This document shows positions 1 to 7,561 of a stretch of DNA of 48,941 bases, piece after piece. Numbering within the stretch: position 1 is the first letter of the stretch; the number at the start of each line of letters is the position of its first letter. The translations under genes were made by a program, and so were the position numbers. The DNA is from a virus. Under the pieces are notes generated by a model that did no database searches, was not told the DNA's origin, and was given only the letters and a program-made list of their open reading frames with translations. The DNA lies in IMG/VR virus record IMGVR_UViG_3300035224_000798, positions 1 through 48,941 of that record. The stretch is one strand, 5' to 3'.

Positions 1-2
1 TC

Positions 3-458
3 CATGCTCCCCTGTCAGTCTGGAGTGCTTACCACCGGGGCAGCTATGCACACATAGGGCAGGACTGGGATCTGTTCGCTGATCGTGCTGTGAGGTTTGG
101 CGCTGCAGGGGATCCCGCAATGATTCCGGCTGAAATCTGGCAGCGGATCCTAGAGTTTTGTGTCTCTCATACGGGGTACACTCACCAATGGCGCCAGCCC
201 TGGGCTCAAGGCCTCAAGGGGATCTGTCAGGCTAGCTGCGACGGCTTCGCTGATTATCTCGCGGCAACTGATGCAGGTTGGCGCACCTTCCTAGTGGCTC
301 CCAAAGGTGCAACTGCCCCAAAGGGCATGGCACACTGCGCGGCCAGCATCGAGAAAGGGCAGAAGACCACGTGTCAAGCGTGCACACTGTGCGACGGTGC
401 CAGCGCTGACGTGTTCATCAATGCCCACGGGGCGAGCGCTTCTAAAGTTACTGCCTAG
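3..458 (+). CDS. Phage hypothetical protein, 5' end outside window
   Basis: The frame is open from the left edge with protein-like sequence (SVWSAYHRGSY, GQDWDLFADRA), so the gene probably starts before the window; GTG at 90 would give only 122 aa. Visible features are a central GYTHQWRQPW stretch and a C-terminal cysteine cluster (CQASC, then CQACTLC), a possible metal site. The arrangement recalls the phage family annotated DUF7227, whose members also carry paired Cys motifs; this is recall, not a search. Function unknown. It ends 41 nt before the next gene. Its base composition looks more GC-rich than the rest of the window. Confidence 0.65.
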   Translation, partial: HAPLSVWSAYHRGSYAHIGQDWDLFADRAVRFGAAGDPAMIPAEIWQRILEFCVSHTGYTHQWRQPWAQGLKGICQASCDGFADYLAATDAGWRTFLVAPKGATAPKGMAHCAASIEKGQKTTCQACTLCDGASADVFINAHGASASKVTA

Positions 459-499
459 GCTTAGGCCACCCCACAAAATCACCTTATCCATTCCGAGCC

Positions 500-706
500 A
501 TGACAACATCCACCACAGCCCCACGGTTCAGCCTGACTGATGCCGATTTCGGCCAATTGTTCACCGCATGGGAGAGTAACAGCATGACAGAAGCCGCTGA
601 GATGCTGGAAGAACTAAGCCGCGGTGAGGAGGAGGCAACCGGGGCACGTGCCGCCACGATCCGCGAGCATATCCGCGACCTTGCGCAACAGATCGCCGAG
701 GCTTAG
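500..706 (+). CDS. Small hypothetical protein
   Basis: 68 aa, acidic and probably helical, with an N-terminal TTSTTAPRF tail followed by an amphipathic segment rich in Glu, Ala and Leu. No family recognised. It lies in a plus-strand series with the genes on both sides. The leader (cattccgagcc) has no clear Shine-Dalgarno. The minus-strand frame at 614-907 covers the same DNA but does not fit the operon direction. Confidence 0.5.
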   Translation: MTTSTTAPRFSLTDADFGQLFTAWESNSMTEAAEMLEELSRGEEEATGARAATIREHIRDLAQQIAEA

Positions 707-748
707 GGGGATAACTCCCTTTTTTTCTATATTTTTATCTGTAACAGC

Positions 749-961
749 ATGCCAGACCCTAAAATCAGCGGAAAAACTAGGAAGATTCGCGTCCAAACCA
801 CCGGGGGACGGGCAGACCTTGACGATATCTCGGCCAAACTGGGGGAGTTTGCCAAAGATAAGGGCTTTGATGTCCGCGTGTTCAATTCTGAGCGCTTCGG
901 GGACCATGGCCCACTTTGGAAGGATCAGTACGAGCTGATTTCAACCGAGGCCCTGGATTAG
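749..961 (+). CDS. Small hypothetical protein
   Basis: 70 aa with mixed charge and an alternating hydrophobic pattern suggesting a small alpha/beta fold (KIRVQTTGGRADLDD, FDVRVFNSE). No family recognised. Its TAG stop overlaps the next gene's GTG start by one base (TAGTG), suggesting translational coupling. A T-run and AT-rich stretch lie upstream at about 719-740. Confidence 0.5.
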   Translation: MPDPKISGKTRKIRVQTTGGRADLDDISAKLGEFAKDKGFDVRVFNSERFGDHGPLWKDQYELISTEALD

Positions 962-1146
962 TGCCACCAGCCGACCCGATTGGGGGCAAGACGTATTGGG
1001 TGCTCCAAGAAAGCCCCGACCGGACCCTGGCTGTGGCCTGTACCCGCTCGAAAGCGGAAGCGGAAGCCTGTTTGTTACATTTTATTAAGATTTCAAAGGC
1101 CCATCCCTTCGCTTTTCACATCGTGGAGAGTCCCGCATCCCCCTAG
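961..1146 (+). CDS. Small hypothetical protein
   Basis: 61 aa if the GTG at 961 is used. That start overlaps the upstream stop by one base, and convincing sequence begins there (KTYWVLQESPDRTLAVA). It resembles small phage proteins that combine a beta-strand pair with one helix. An upstream ATG at 916 would overlap the preceding gene by 46 nt and is less likely. A rho-independent terminator follows at 1180-1198. Confidence 0.5.
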   Translation: MPPADPIGGKTYWVLQESPDRTLAVACTRSKAEAEACLLHFIKISKAHPFAFHIVESPASP

Positions 1147-1179
1147 GAGGGTGTCTCACCTGTCCAATCTGAGTCTCAC

Positions 1180-1198
1180 GCCCCATCAGGGGCTTTTT
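1180..1198 (+). terminator. Rho-independent terminator
   Basis: GCCCC-ATCA-GGGGC stem with a tight loop followed by TTTTT. It sits 34 nt after the 961-1146 gene and closes the first plus-strand gene group. Confidence 0.8.
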
Positions 1199-1518
1199 AA
1201 TGGCCATTTTCTCGCGTATCTGTCTCTCAAGCAGGTACGCAAGCCCAGAAACCTAGTCATAGAGGCCCATTTCAAGGGTGCTCCAAGGGTTTGGACACGT
1301 TCTGGACACGCCCCAGGGGTGGGGTGGGGGTCAAATCACTCACGTCGGGGCGCTTTTGTCAAGATTAGAGGTCAAATGTTAATTTTTGCTGCAAAACGTG
1401 ACAATTGGGCCATTTTGCCCCTGTTTTCCCCTTGTTTTAACCCTTTTCAGGGGAGGGCAGACCCGGAGCTCCAGACATCTTGTCGTTGAGACCGGTTGGT
1501 ACGACTCGCCGTAAGCCT
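1199..1518. other. Non-coding GC-rich region with G-runs and a short direct repeat
   Basis: About 320 bases without a convincing gene. It holds a direct repeat TGGACACG (about 1292-1310, copies separated by TTC), a G-rich run GGGGTGGGGTGGGGG at 1316-1330, and two GTCAAAT words (about 1330 and 1371). An AT-rich stretch at 1377-1440 follows. It could hold a promoter for the next gene group or a replication or packaging element. A reading frame at 980-1489 crosses it but looks non-coding and spans the terminator. Confidence 0.5.
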
Positions 1519-1671
1519 ATGTGGAAAACTCACTTTGACGGCAAACCTACGCATGAGGAACAAGGTCGTGCACTTAATATCACAGAGTGTGAAGCTACCA
1601 GCCAAGCAGCCGCACCTATCGCCTCCAATGCTCTAAGATATGTGCAACGAGGTTCATTCGAACTTCGGTAA
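1519..1671 (+). CDS. Small hypothetical protein
   Basis: 50 aa from ATG 1519 (MWKTHFDGKPTHEEQG). An earlier in-frame start at 1480 would add a 13-aa basic segment that looks non-coding. It is Gln/Ala-rich in the middle and has no recognisable family. It is the first gene after the non-coding stretch. Coding status is uncertain. Confidence 0.35.
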   Translation: MWKTHFDGKPTHEEQGRALNITECEATSQAAAPIASNALRYVQRGSFELR

Positions 1672-1698
1672 ACAATCCACCTAGCAGGGATTCAACGC

Positions 1699-1926
1699 AT
1701 GAAGTTTGCATCAAGGCGTGTCGACGCTGACGGATACCTAGAGTTGATCTGGCGTACCGACGTTGAGCGCCCCGAGGGGGCAACGCCTCAAGCGATCGCC
1801 TACATCTCCTCAGCCTGCGGCGGTAAGCCTTGGTACTGGGGGTTCTATGGGATGTTCAAAGTCTCCGGCCCCACTGTCTCGGACGTGAAGCAGGAGCTCT
1901 TCCAGTTAATCGAAACAGGACACTGA
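1699..1926 (+). CDS. Small hypothetical protein
   Basis: 75 aa with regular hydrophobic patterning and an aromatic, glycine-rich centre (PWYWGFYGMFKVSG), followed by an acidic helix. No family recognised. The start is preceded by aggga about 12 nt upstream, a possible weak ribosome-binding site. The next gene starts 2 nt after the stop. Confidence 0.55.
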   Translation: MKFASRRVDADGYLELIWRTDVERPEGATPQAIAYISSACGGKPWYWGFYGMFKVSGPTVSDVKQELFQLIETGH

Positions 1927-1928
1927 TC

Positions 1929-2078
1929 ATGAAATTTGATTTAATTCTCGAACACTGGGACACAAACAAGTTCAAGTTCGTGACCGTCGAAGATTGCATC
2001 GATCTTGACGATTGCATCAACCATGTCCACCAGTCTGAACCGGGCTGGATAATTACAAAGATCACCCCCACTAACTAA
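1929..2078 (+). CDS. Very small hypothetical protein
   Basis: 49 aa from ATG 1929, two bases after the upstream stop. An internal DCIDLDDCIN stretch gives an acidic helix, and the end is beta-like (GWIITKITPTN). The short distance to the previous gene supports coupled translation. Function unknown. Confidence 0.5.
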   Translation: MKFDLILEHWDTNKFKFVTVEDCIDLDDCINHVHQSEPGWIITKITPTN

Positions 2079-2091
2079 CACAACTAAAACC

Positions 2092-2271
2092 ATGAACAAG
2101 ACTTATTCTCACCCCGACTACCCCGGCTTCTCTTTCTCTAATCCAGAAGCTTTTGCGACAGGCCCGATGGGAGCCTTCTGTGAGTACGAGATCGTCTCTG
2201 CACCTCAAACCATGCAAGATGAAATCGGTTGCTGGTTGAGGCTGTCAATTAACGAGATAAGTGAATCCTGA
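2092..2271 (+). CDS. Very small hypothetical protein
   Basis: 59 aa (begins MNKTYSHPDYPGF). Its TGA overlaps the ATG of the methyltransferase-like gene (TGATG), so the two are probably co-translated. The sequence is rich in Phe and Pro near the start and ends in a WLRLSINEI strand. No family recognised. Confidence 0.5.
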   Translation: MNKTYSHPDYPGFSFSNPEAFATGPMGAFCEYEIVSAPQTMQDEIGCWLRLSINEISES

Positions 2272-2849
2272 TGCGTGTTTTAATCGCCTGTGAGTATTCT
2301 GGCCGGGTTCGTGACGCTTTCCTTAGTCGTGGTCATGACGCCATGAGTTGCGACCTTTTGCCAACAGAGATCGAAGGTCCACATTATCAAGGACCAGTTG
2401 AAGACGTTTTGCAGGATGGCTGGGATCTGATGATCGCTCATCCCCCGTGCACTCATCTGGCAGTGAGTGGAGCGAGGCATTTTGCAGCAAAACGTGCAGA
2501 CGGCAGGCAGCAGGCTGCGCTTGCTTTTGTTCAGATGCTTATGGATTCCCCTATTGAAAAATGGTGTATCGAGAACCCTGTCAGCATTATCAGTAGCCAG
2601 ATCAGAAAACCTGATCAGATTATTCAGCCTTGGCAGTTCGGTCATCCTGAAAGCAAGAAAACATGCTTATGGCTTGAAAATCTTCCCAGTCTGGCAACGA
2701 CTGATCTTTTGCCATTGCCTAGCAGTGGTGTTTGGCTGAATCAAACGCCTAGCGGTCAAAACAAGCTGCCCCCTAGCCCTGATCGCTGGAAGGAACGAAG
2801 CCGTACATTTCAAGGAGTTGCAGATGCAATGTCCCAGCAATGGGGATGA
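2271..2849 (+). CDS. DNA cytosine methyltransferase-like protein
   Basis: 192 aa. The N-terminus VLIACEYSGRVRDAF reads as a SAM-binding motif I (beta strand plus glycine loop), and DLMIAHPPCTHLAVSG has the Pro-Pro-Cys of a C5-cytosine methylase motif IV. A later ENPVS element is typical of the phage members. The target-recognition part is short, as in many phage proteins annotated DNA cytosine methyltransferase. Expected reaction: methylation of cytosine in DNA using S-adenosylmethionine, for protection or marking of phage DNA; activity is inferred. The start overlaps the previous stop (TGATG) and the end overlaps the next ATG (ATGA). Confidence 0.75.
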   Translation: MRVLIACEYSGRVRDAFLSRGHDAMSCDLLPTEIEGPHYQGPVEDVLQDGWDLMIAHPPCTHLAVSGARHFAAKRADGRQQAALAFVQMLMDSPIEKWCIENPVSIISSQIRKPDQIIQPWQFGHPESKKTCLWLENLPSLATTDLLPLPSSGVWLNQTPSGQNKLPPSPDRWKERSRTFQGVADAMSQQWG

Positions 2850-3154
2850 CCAACATCACCACTCCACCACAACCCCTCTCGCCCTTCTCCTCTGTCATGA
2901 AAATCCATTTCGAACGTCCACACGCTGCACGGCTTTACCAAGCTTTAAGCCAAGACCTATGGCTGCATAGCATCGCCAGCAGTGCATTAACCGACGCTGA
3001 AAAGCTTGCAGCATTGAAGCGTTGGACCGAGACCATCAAAGAAGAGATCGGCGTGCGGCGTCTCTCTCAGATGCAGGACGAGGTCTATTGCTCATTAGCT
3101 GTGAAAGATGCCCACATTCAGGCACAGACCGCTGCATTGAGAGGTGGCAAGTGA
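2846..3154 (+). CDS. Hypothetical protein
   Basis: 102 aa from ATG 2846, which overlaps the methyltransferase stop (ATGA); an ATG at 2840 would add two residues. A Pro/Ser-rich N-terminus is followed by a helical, charged body (DAEKLAALKRWTETIKEE). No family recognised. Its TGA overlaps the next ATG at 3154, so three genes form a coupled chain. Confidence 0.55.
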   Translation: MTNITTPPQPLSPFSSVMKIHFERPHAARLYQALSQDLWLHSIASSALTDAEKLAALKRWTETIKEEIGVRRLSQMQDEVYCSLAVKDAHIQAQTAALRGGK

Positions 3155-3396
3155 TGTATAGAGTCTCCTTCCTGAATCAGCATTCGTATTATCATTATGA
3201 GCGAGCATTCAGTCATGATTTCAAAACAATCAGTGCCGCCAAGAGTTACATCAATAAGTGCATTGAACTTGACAAAGAAGTCGAGTCCAATACATGCGAT
3301 GAGATCCACCTCTTAGACCCAGACAACAGTTGCCTCGAACGCTGGGCTTGGTGCCCTGATGACATCGACGCTCCCTGTTCCTGGAACAAGCTCTGA
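3154..3396 (+). CDS. Hypothetical protein
   Basis: 80 aa from the ATG at 3154 (TGATG overlap). It begins MYRVSFLNQHSYYHYE and has four cysteines (CIELD, NTCDE, NSCLE, WCPDD) and acidic stretches. The frame stays open upstream to 3022, but that part is antisense-like and overlaps the previous gene. Function unknown. Confidence 0.55.
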   Translation: MYRVSFLNQHSYYHYERAFSHDFKTISAAKSYINKCIELDKEVESNTCDEIHLLDPDNSCLERWAWCPDDIDAPCSWNKL

Positions 3397-3432
3397 CTGA
3401 CTGTCAGCTCACTATCAACAGCCCACACCGCC

Positions 3433-3648
3433 ATGATCAGACGCCCACCTGCATACGCTATTCAATCTGCCGCCTTGGAAACCTTCGATAGAGATGGGTG
3501 CCAGTGGGCAGGCAACCTCGGAGAGGCATCGGCTCGCGCCAATATCTCAATGGAGACTGAAGGTGCGCAGTCTGTCTGGGCTGTTCCTCTAGACGGTGAG
3601 CCTTACAAGCTACTGACAATCGACACCCTAAGCATTTCACCGCAATGA
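3433..3648 (+). CDS. Small hypothetical protein
   Basis: 71 aa with beta-rich patterning (AQSVWAVPLDGEPYKLLTI). Its stop overlaps an ATG at 3645 (ATGA), which opens a 146-aa frame to 4085. No family recognised. Confidence 0.5.
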   Translation: MIRRPPAYAIQSAALETFDRDGCQWAGNLGEASARANISMETEGAQSVWAVPLDGEPYKLLTIDTLSISPQ

Positions 3649-3708
3649 CACACTCGCTTGCCAAACTACTCAAACTGAGGCAGCATCTGGCCGCACTGCA
3701 CTCTGATT

Positions 3709-3912
3709 ATGGGCCGCCACCAAGGAACAGAACGCCGCAAGAGAAAGGTTTTCCGCGTACACGCAAGAGGAGCCTTCGCCAGATCAATGGCCAGTCAGCT
3801 GGACGCCAACGGGATCAACTTTCGTCTATTAGAACAGATGCCAGAGGGCTCCTTTGTCATTCCTCTAGGCACCACTTCCGCCACCGAGAGCACAAGCGAG
3901 CAGCGCGATTAG
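3709..3912 (+). CDS. Small basic hypothetical protein
   Basis: 67 aa with a strongly basic N-terminus (GTERRKRKVFRVHARG) and a more ordered second half (LLEQMPEGSFVIPLG). A competing frame from 3645 (ATGA-coupled to the previous gene) reads through the same DNA, but its middle is a run of Arg, Ser and His that looks non-coding. I prefer this frame, with low certainty. Confidence 0.4.
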   Translation: MGRHQGTERRKRKVFRVHARGAFARSMASQLDANGINFRLLEQMPEGSFVIPLGTTSATESTSEQRD

Positions 3913-3914
3913 TG

Positions 3915-4085
3915 ATGGACATAGGACCAACTGTGTTCGCCCTCTTCGCCCTTGCCGTCGCCTCTCTTACCCTCTCTATCCCTGTCCCACCACAACCGCA
4001 ACAGCTCAATGAACCCAACGCGCAGCCACCTCGAAACGAAACTCGAGCAGATTCAGGTGCTCTTGGCACCAGAGGTCAAACTTGA
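3915..4085 (+). CDS. Possible single-TM small protein
   Basis: 56 aa read from ATG 3915, in the frame that opens at 3645. The N-terminal segment GPTVFALFALAVASLTLSI is a convincing membrane span, followed by a Pro/Gln/Asn-rich tail. The tail overlaps the 4009 gene in another frame. It may be a separate gene or the end of the 3645 frame. Confidence 0.35.
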   Translation: MDIGPTVFALFALAVASLTLSIPVPPQPQQLNEPNAQPPRNETRADSGALGTRGQT

Positions 4086-4161
4086 TTGTGGCACCCGTGC
4101 CCGTCTCAAGACTGCTCAAGCTGACATCAAGAAGCAGCTAAGAGCAAAGGCCACTGCTTAA
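4009..4161 (+). CDS. Small hypothetical protein
   Basis: 50 aa from ATG 4009, predicted helical (HLETKLEQIQVLLAPEVK, then KTAQADIKKQLRAKA). It overlaps the preceding membrane-protein frame. It is followed by a C/T-rich leader for the next gene. Function unknown. Confidence 0.45.
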   Translation: MNPTRSHLETKLEQIQVLLAPEVKLDCGTRARLKTAQADIKKQLRAKATA

Positions 4162-4197
4162 TCCTCTTCTTATTCACTCTTCTCAATTCTCATCATC

Positions 4198-4431
4198 ATG
4201 ATCAAGATCGAACTAAAGACTGACAACGACGCGTTTGGTGATTCAGACTATGAAACGTTAGATGAAGCACAGCGGATTCTAAATTTTCTACAGAAGAATC
4301 TTCACGATAACTATGTAACAACTGCCCGCACTGATAAGAGGAAGCTTGGTTTGGTATTCATTCCACTAAGAGATAGAAATGGGAACCGAGTTGGAGAGTT
4401 TACATACGAATGGCACCATAATTCTCACTAG
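4198..4431 (+). CDS. Hypothetical protein
   Basis: 77 aa with an alpha/beta pattern: MIKIELKTDN strand, TLDEAQRILNFLQKN helix, KLGLVFIPLRD strand. No family recognised. The leader is strongly pyrimidine-rich (cactcttctcaattctc) and lacks a Shine-Dalgarno, a pattern repeated before several genes downstream. Confidence 0.6.
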   Translation: MIKIELKTDNDAFGDSDYETLDEAQRILNFLQKNLHDNYVTTARTDKRKLGLVFIPLRDRNGNRVGEFTYEWHHNSH

Positions 4432-4463
4432 TCCCTACACAAACTTCATTCACTTTTCTTGTC

Positions 4464-4826
4464 ATGCTTACCTCCACTCAAAAGGATCTCGCTGAAGCCT
4501 TGTCCTACGTTCCATTAGAAGAAGATGAGGGCGATCAGCAATACCCTGCTGAAGTCACCTATGACCCTCAGACAGCCCCACGTGCCAGCCAGAAGGCTGA
4601 CGCTGTCATGAAGGATAAGTACGGCATTCTTTCGCTTTATTGGGTGCCTGAAGGTGGTAACTACACCTCAACGGACAAAGCTACTCTCACCGGCTGGTAT
4701 GAGATCCCCTCCCAAAATGAGATCGAAGACTGGCTGTTCGATAACAGGCCCTGCTCCACACCCAGTTCTGATTCAGTTGAGCCTGATCACCCTGACAGCT
4801 GGCTGAAGCGATTAGGACTGGTTTAA
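4464..4826 (+). CDS. Acidic hypothetical protein
   Basis: 120 aa, acidic (EEDEGDQQYPAE), with a central aromatic segment (ILSLYWVPEGGNYTS) and a helix near the end (EIEDWLFDN). No family recognised. The start is preceded by cattcacttttcttgtc, one of the recurrent C/T-rich leaders. Confidence 0.6.
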   Translation: MLTSTQKDLAEALSYVPLEEDEGDQQYPAEVTYDPQTAPRASQKADAVMKDKYGILSLYWVPEGGNYTSTDKATLTGWYEIPSQNEIEDWLFDNRPCSTPSSDSVEPDHPDSWLKRLGLV

Positions 4827-4862
4827 CGCTTCATTTGTTTCTCATTCACCAAAGGTTCCACC

Positions 4863-5087
4863 ATGCCTGGCCTCGCTTCATACCAAACTCACGATCCAGA
4901 AGTGCTGCTCTACGCCTTCAAGGAAGCCATGACTCACCTAATCAAGGGCAAAGAATGTAACTACCTCACAGATGAGCAGATGGACCTGATCGAGAACCAC
5001 ATTCTTCTCGATGCACAGAAGGTACTAGACATTGCTGAAGCAGCCTTCCATCAAGACCTTTCTGAGGGCACAAAACATGGGGATTGA
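4863..5087 (+). CDS. Hypothetical helical protein
   Basis: 74 aa, predicted almost entirely helical (VLLYAFKEAMTHLIKG, then MDLIENHILLDAQKVLDI). No family recognised. It has a C/T-rich leader and overlaps the next gene's start by 11 nt. Confidence 0.6.
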   Translation: MPGLASYQTHDPEVLLYAFKEAMTHLIKGKECNYLTDEQMDLIENHILLDAQKVLDIAEAAFHQDLSEGTKHGD

Positions 5088-5358
5088 AAGCTATGTCGAC
5101 AGGCGTTCCATCGCATGCGTCGGCGCCAGCGCAGGCTTCACATCAGTCAGTAGGTTCAACATCCCTGCGCTGACACAAGCACAGAGCACCACTGACTTTA
5201 TTACGATGAAGCGGGTTGCAGAAACGACGTACAAGTGCCAGGCAGCGGACAACAAGGCGTCAGCTTACTCTCTTAAAGAAGATCTGCGCCGTATGGGCAT
5301 CAAGGTCTCGTCGCTCTCGTTAAGAATTAACTCAAGAGAAGGCACCGCCACAACGTAA
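5077..5358 (+). CDS. Hypothetical protein
   Basis: 93 aa from ATG 5077, overlapping the previous gene by 11 nt; the frame is open from 5032 but the upstream part is shadow sequence. Ser/Thr-rich in the first half. The second half (AYSLKEDLRRMGIKVSSLSLR) looks like a helix-strand unit. No family recognised. Confidence 0.5.
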   Translation: MGIESYVDRRSIACVGASAGFTSVSRFNIPALTQAQSTTDFITMKRVAETTYKCQAADNKASAYSLKEDLRRMGIKVSSLSLRINSREGTATT

Positions 5359-5403
5359 GCCTATATATAGATACATAACCACTCATCCTTCACTCTCAAT
5401 CTC

Positions 5404-5829
5404 ATGTCTATTAAAGTCAGATCAACTTCACAATCAGCATTTACTCCTCTTCCTGTTGTTCCTAGTCAAACAAGAGTAACTCAGCGCCGTCGTGCTCAAA
5501 CTAGGGATGCAGCACAACAGCATTTTCCTACAGTTCAAGAGGACATTGCACAGTATCAACAGCTTCAATTAAGTCTGAAGCAGCTCGAAGATTCAATGAA
5601 GCCTCTTAAGGAGCGTATGCTTCGGCACTTGCAGGCACATGCTGTAAACGAGCTTGAATCTGCAGATGGTTCCTATTCAATCAAGCTACGCTCTCGCACC
5701 TCATGGGAATATAGCGACAAACTGAAGATTAGAGAAGAGAACCTTAAAGCGGCTAAGAAATTAGAGCAGCTCAAAGGTGTAGCTAAAGCCTCTGTCAAAG
5801 AATATGTAGAAGGTCGACTATCTGACTAG
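5404..5829 (+). CDS. Coiled-coil hypothetical protein
   Basis: 141 aa. A basic, disordered N-terminus (about 1-40) is followed by a coiled coil (about 45-80, YQQLQLSLKQLEDSMKPLKE) and a small beta region (SADGSYSIKLRSRTSWEY). The layout resembles phage Gp157-type and other coiled-coil proteins, where a heptad segment precedes a beta domain; the match is only by architecture. The leader (ccttcactctcaatctc) is pyrimidine-rich. Confidence 0.65.
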   Translation: MSIKVRSTSQSAFTPLPVVPSQTRVTQRRRAQTRDAAQQHFPTVQEDIAQYQQLQLSLKQLEDSMKPLKERMLRHLQAHAVNELESADGSYSIKLRSRTSWEYSDKLKIREENLKAAKKLEQLKGVAKASVKEYVEGRLSD

Positions 5830-5863
5830 AACAGAACTGTTGTAAACCTACCTCTTTAAGATC

Positions 5864-6361
5864 ATGACTAACAGATGCACAAAGGACGACCTCCAACAAC
5901 GTCAGGAAGAAGCTGCCAATCTTCTATCAGAAGGCTGGCCAGGGCGACACATCGTTAAGGTACTTTCCAATAGATACGATGTCTCTCAACAGCAGGCTCG
6001 TGACTATGTACGGAAAGGCCGCGAGCTCTTGGTTGAAAGCGTAGCTCCACAAGACAGGGCATTCATGTTTGCTCAAGTCTTGGCTTGCCTCCAGCAGGAC
6101 AGAATGGATGCCAAAGAAGTGGGGAATATCTCCGCACAAGTAGGCGCATCTAAAGCAATGGTCAATCACCTCAGGCAATTGGCGCAGATTGATCCGATGA
6201 GGGACTTTGAGCGGGCTTTCATCGAGGCTGCTAGTAGACAGCAGGCCGCACCACCGAAAGCGCACATTATTAAAGAAGCGCGTGTTGAGAAGCTTGCACG
6301 CGATCTGGAAAACTTAGGCCAGACACGACACCTTTCTGACACTGCACAGCCTTGTTTCTAA
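5864..6361 (+). CDS. HTH protein, possible small terminase-like or regulatory protein
   Basis: 165 aa. Residues about 15-50 (LLSEGWPGRHIVKVLS, then DVSQQQARDYVRKGRELL) read as a helix-turn-helix of the type used by phage small terminase subunits and regulators, where the second helix recognises DNA. The rest is helical with a basic segment near 135-150. No large terminase lies beside it, so a regulatory role is equally possible. Its TAA overlaps the next ATG by one base. Confidence 0.6.
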   Translation: MTNRCTKDDLQQRQEEAANLLSEGWPGRHIVKVLSNRYDVSQQQARDYVRKGRELLVESVAPQDRAFMFAQVLACLQQDRMDAKEVGNISAQVGASKAMVNHLRQLAQIDPMRDFERAFIEAASRQQAAPPKAHIIKEARVEKLARDLENLGQTRHLSDTAQPCF

Positions 6362-6618
6362 TGGATGATCGCCCTATTGCTGAGATTCCTGTCAACGAAC
6401 TGACCGGCTGCACTCTCATTCGTGTCTGCGATAAAGCACGTTTCACACTGCTGGGATTGATCCCACCTGCAGAGGGAGGCGGTCTCTTACGACAACCTCG
6501 CTGGGTGATCACGAGTAAAGACAATCCCACAAACATTCATAAAATTGAATACGACAATCTGGCTGCTAACTACATAATCATGCCCCCAGATCGTTACAAG
6601 CATCTGCTCGAAAATTAA
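6361..6618 (+). CDS. Small hypothetical protein
   Basis: 85 aa from ATG 6361 (TAATG overlap); an ATG at 6352 would add three residues. Mostly beta: IAEIPVNELTGCTLIRV, then a Gly-rich turn and PRWVITSKD. No family recognised. It is the last small gene before thyX. Confidence 0.5.
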   Translation: MDDRPIAEIPVNELTGCTLIRVCDKARFTLLGLIPPAEGGGLLRQPRWVITSKDNPTNIHKIEYDNLAANYIIMPPDRYKHLLEN

Positions 6619-6666
6619 ACCGATTACTAACGAACAACAACAAACCATTAAATTGATTTTTTATTC

Positions 6667-7347
6667 ATGCCTCAATGTAAAATTGGATGTTCAGAACAAC
6701 GGAGCAGTGCATTGAAGGATCCTGTCAGTCTCACGTGGGTGACCCCAGAAGCGGAGCGGATGATCATCCGTATAGCTCGAGTGAGTGCCCCACAAAACGA
6801 AGATAACCTAAAGACAGGCCCACGTCTTTTGAGGTATTTAATTGATCACAGCCACTGGTCACCTTTCGAGATGGCAAACATGTGCGTAGAAATCCATACG
6901 GAGAGGGATATCTCTGCTCAGATCTGCCGACACCGGAGCTTTTCATATCAAGAGTTCAGTCAAAGGTACGCGGTGGCTGACAAAGCCCAGACACCTTCTT
7001 TTCGTAGACAGGACAGCCGCAACAGGCAGAACTCATTCGATGATCTCTCAACAGATCTTCTTTCATCACTCGAAGACAAAACAGCTAAGCATCTAGCCGA
7101 AGGACACAAAATTTATGAGGAGATGTTAGAAGAAGGAGTGGCAAAGGAAACAGCAAGAAGAATTCTTCCCCTATGCTCACCAACTCGCCTGTACATGAAT
7201 GGCACACTCCGCTCTTGGGTCCATTATCTAGATTTACGCTGCGATGTTGCTACGCAGTATGAACATAGAAACATTGCTAATCAAATTAAAATTATTTTTC
7301 AAAAGCAGTTCCCTGTTATTTCAGAAGCCCTTTGGTTTGGGGAATGA
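6667..7347 (+). CDS. thyX: Flavin-dependent thymidylate synthase ThyX
   Basis: 226 aa, the usual length for the family. It carries the ThyX motif RHRSFSYQEFSQRY at residues 88-101 (consensus RHR..S.NE.S.RY), which binds dUMP and FAD. The enzyme makes dTMP from dUMP using methylenetetrahydrofolate and reduced flavin, in the cytoplasm. It fits with the dCMP deaminase at 22.4 kb, which supplies dUMP. ThyX is common in marine cyanophages. Its TGA overlaps the next ATG at 7344. The leader is AT-rich (ttgattttttattc) with no Shine-Dalgarno. Confidence 0.95.
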   Translation: MPQCKIGCSEQRSSALKDPVSLTWVTPEAERMIIRIARVSAPQNEDNLKTGPRLLRYLIDHSHWSPFEMANMCVEIHTERDISAQICRHRSFSYQEFSQRYAVADKAQTPSFRRQDSRNRQNSFDDLSTDLLSSLEDKTAKHLAEGHKIYEEMLEEGVAKETARRILPLCSPTRLYMNGTLRSWVHYLDLRCDVATQYEHRNIANQIKIIFQKQFPVISEALWFGE

Positions 7348-7538
7348 AGTACTCAAGCGTTGATGAAGCACTCCACATTCTGTACAAAGGGCAAGACAAT
7401 GTCGCTGTCACCGCTGCTTCCTTAGGCATGACTACAAAAGCATTGCAGGTCCTTTTAAGTCAGTTTATTAAACAGCGGCCCGTTGATCCAGATATCTGGC
7501 AACGTGACGTTGAGCCTTCCTGGCCACACATTACATAG
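7344..7538 (+). CDS. Small hypothetical protein, possible HTH
   Basis: 64 aa from ATG 7344 (ATGA overlap with thyX). The segment NVAVTAASLGMTTKALQVLLSQF has the spacing of a helix-turn-helix (helix, LGM turn, recognition helix). It may be a small DNA-binding protein co-translated with thyX. No family assigned. Confidence 0.5.
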   Translation: MKYSSVDEALHILYKGQDNVAVTAASLGMTTKALQVLLSQFIKQRPVDPDIWQRDVEPSWPHIT

Positions 7539-7561
7539 TTCACTCTTTCTTCTCTTTATCA

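Noticed and set aside
980-1489. 169-aa plus-strand frame across the 1180 terminator
   Set aside because: It spans a clear terminator, is rich in Arg, Pro and Trp of a shadow type, and overlaps a better gene.
3645-4085. One 146-aa gene starting at 3645
   Set aside because: The middle is an Arg/Ser/His-rich shadow of the 3709 gene; only the ends look coding.
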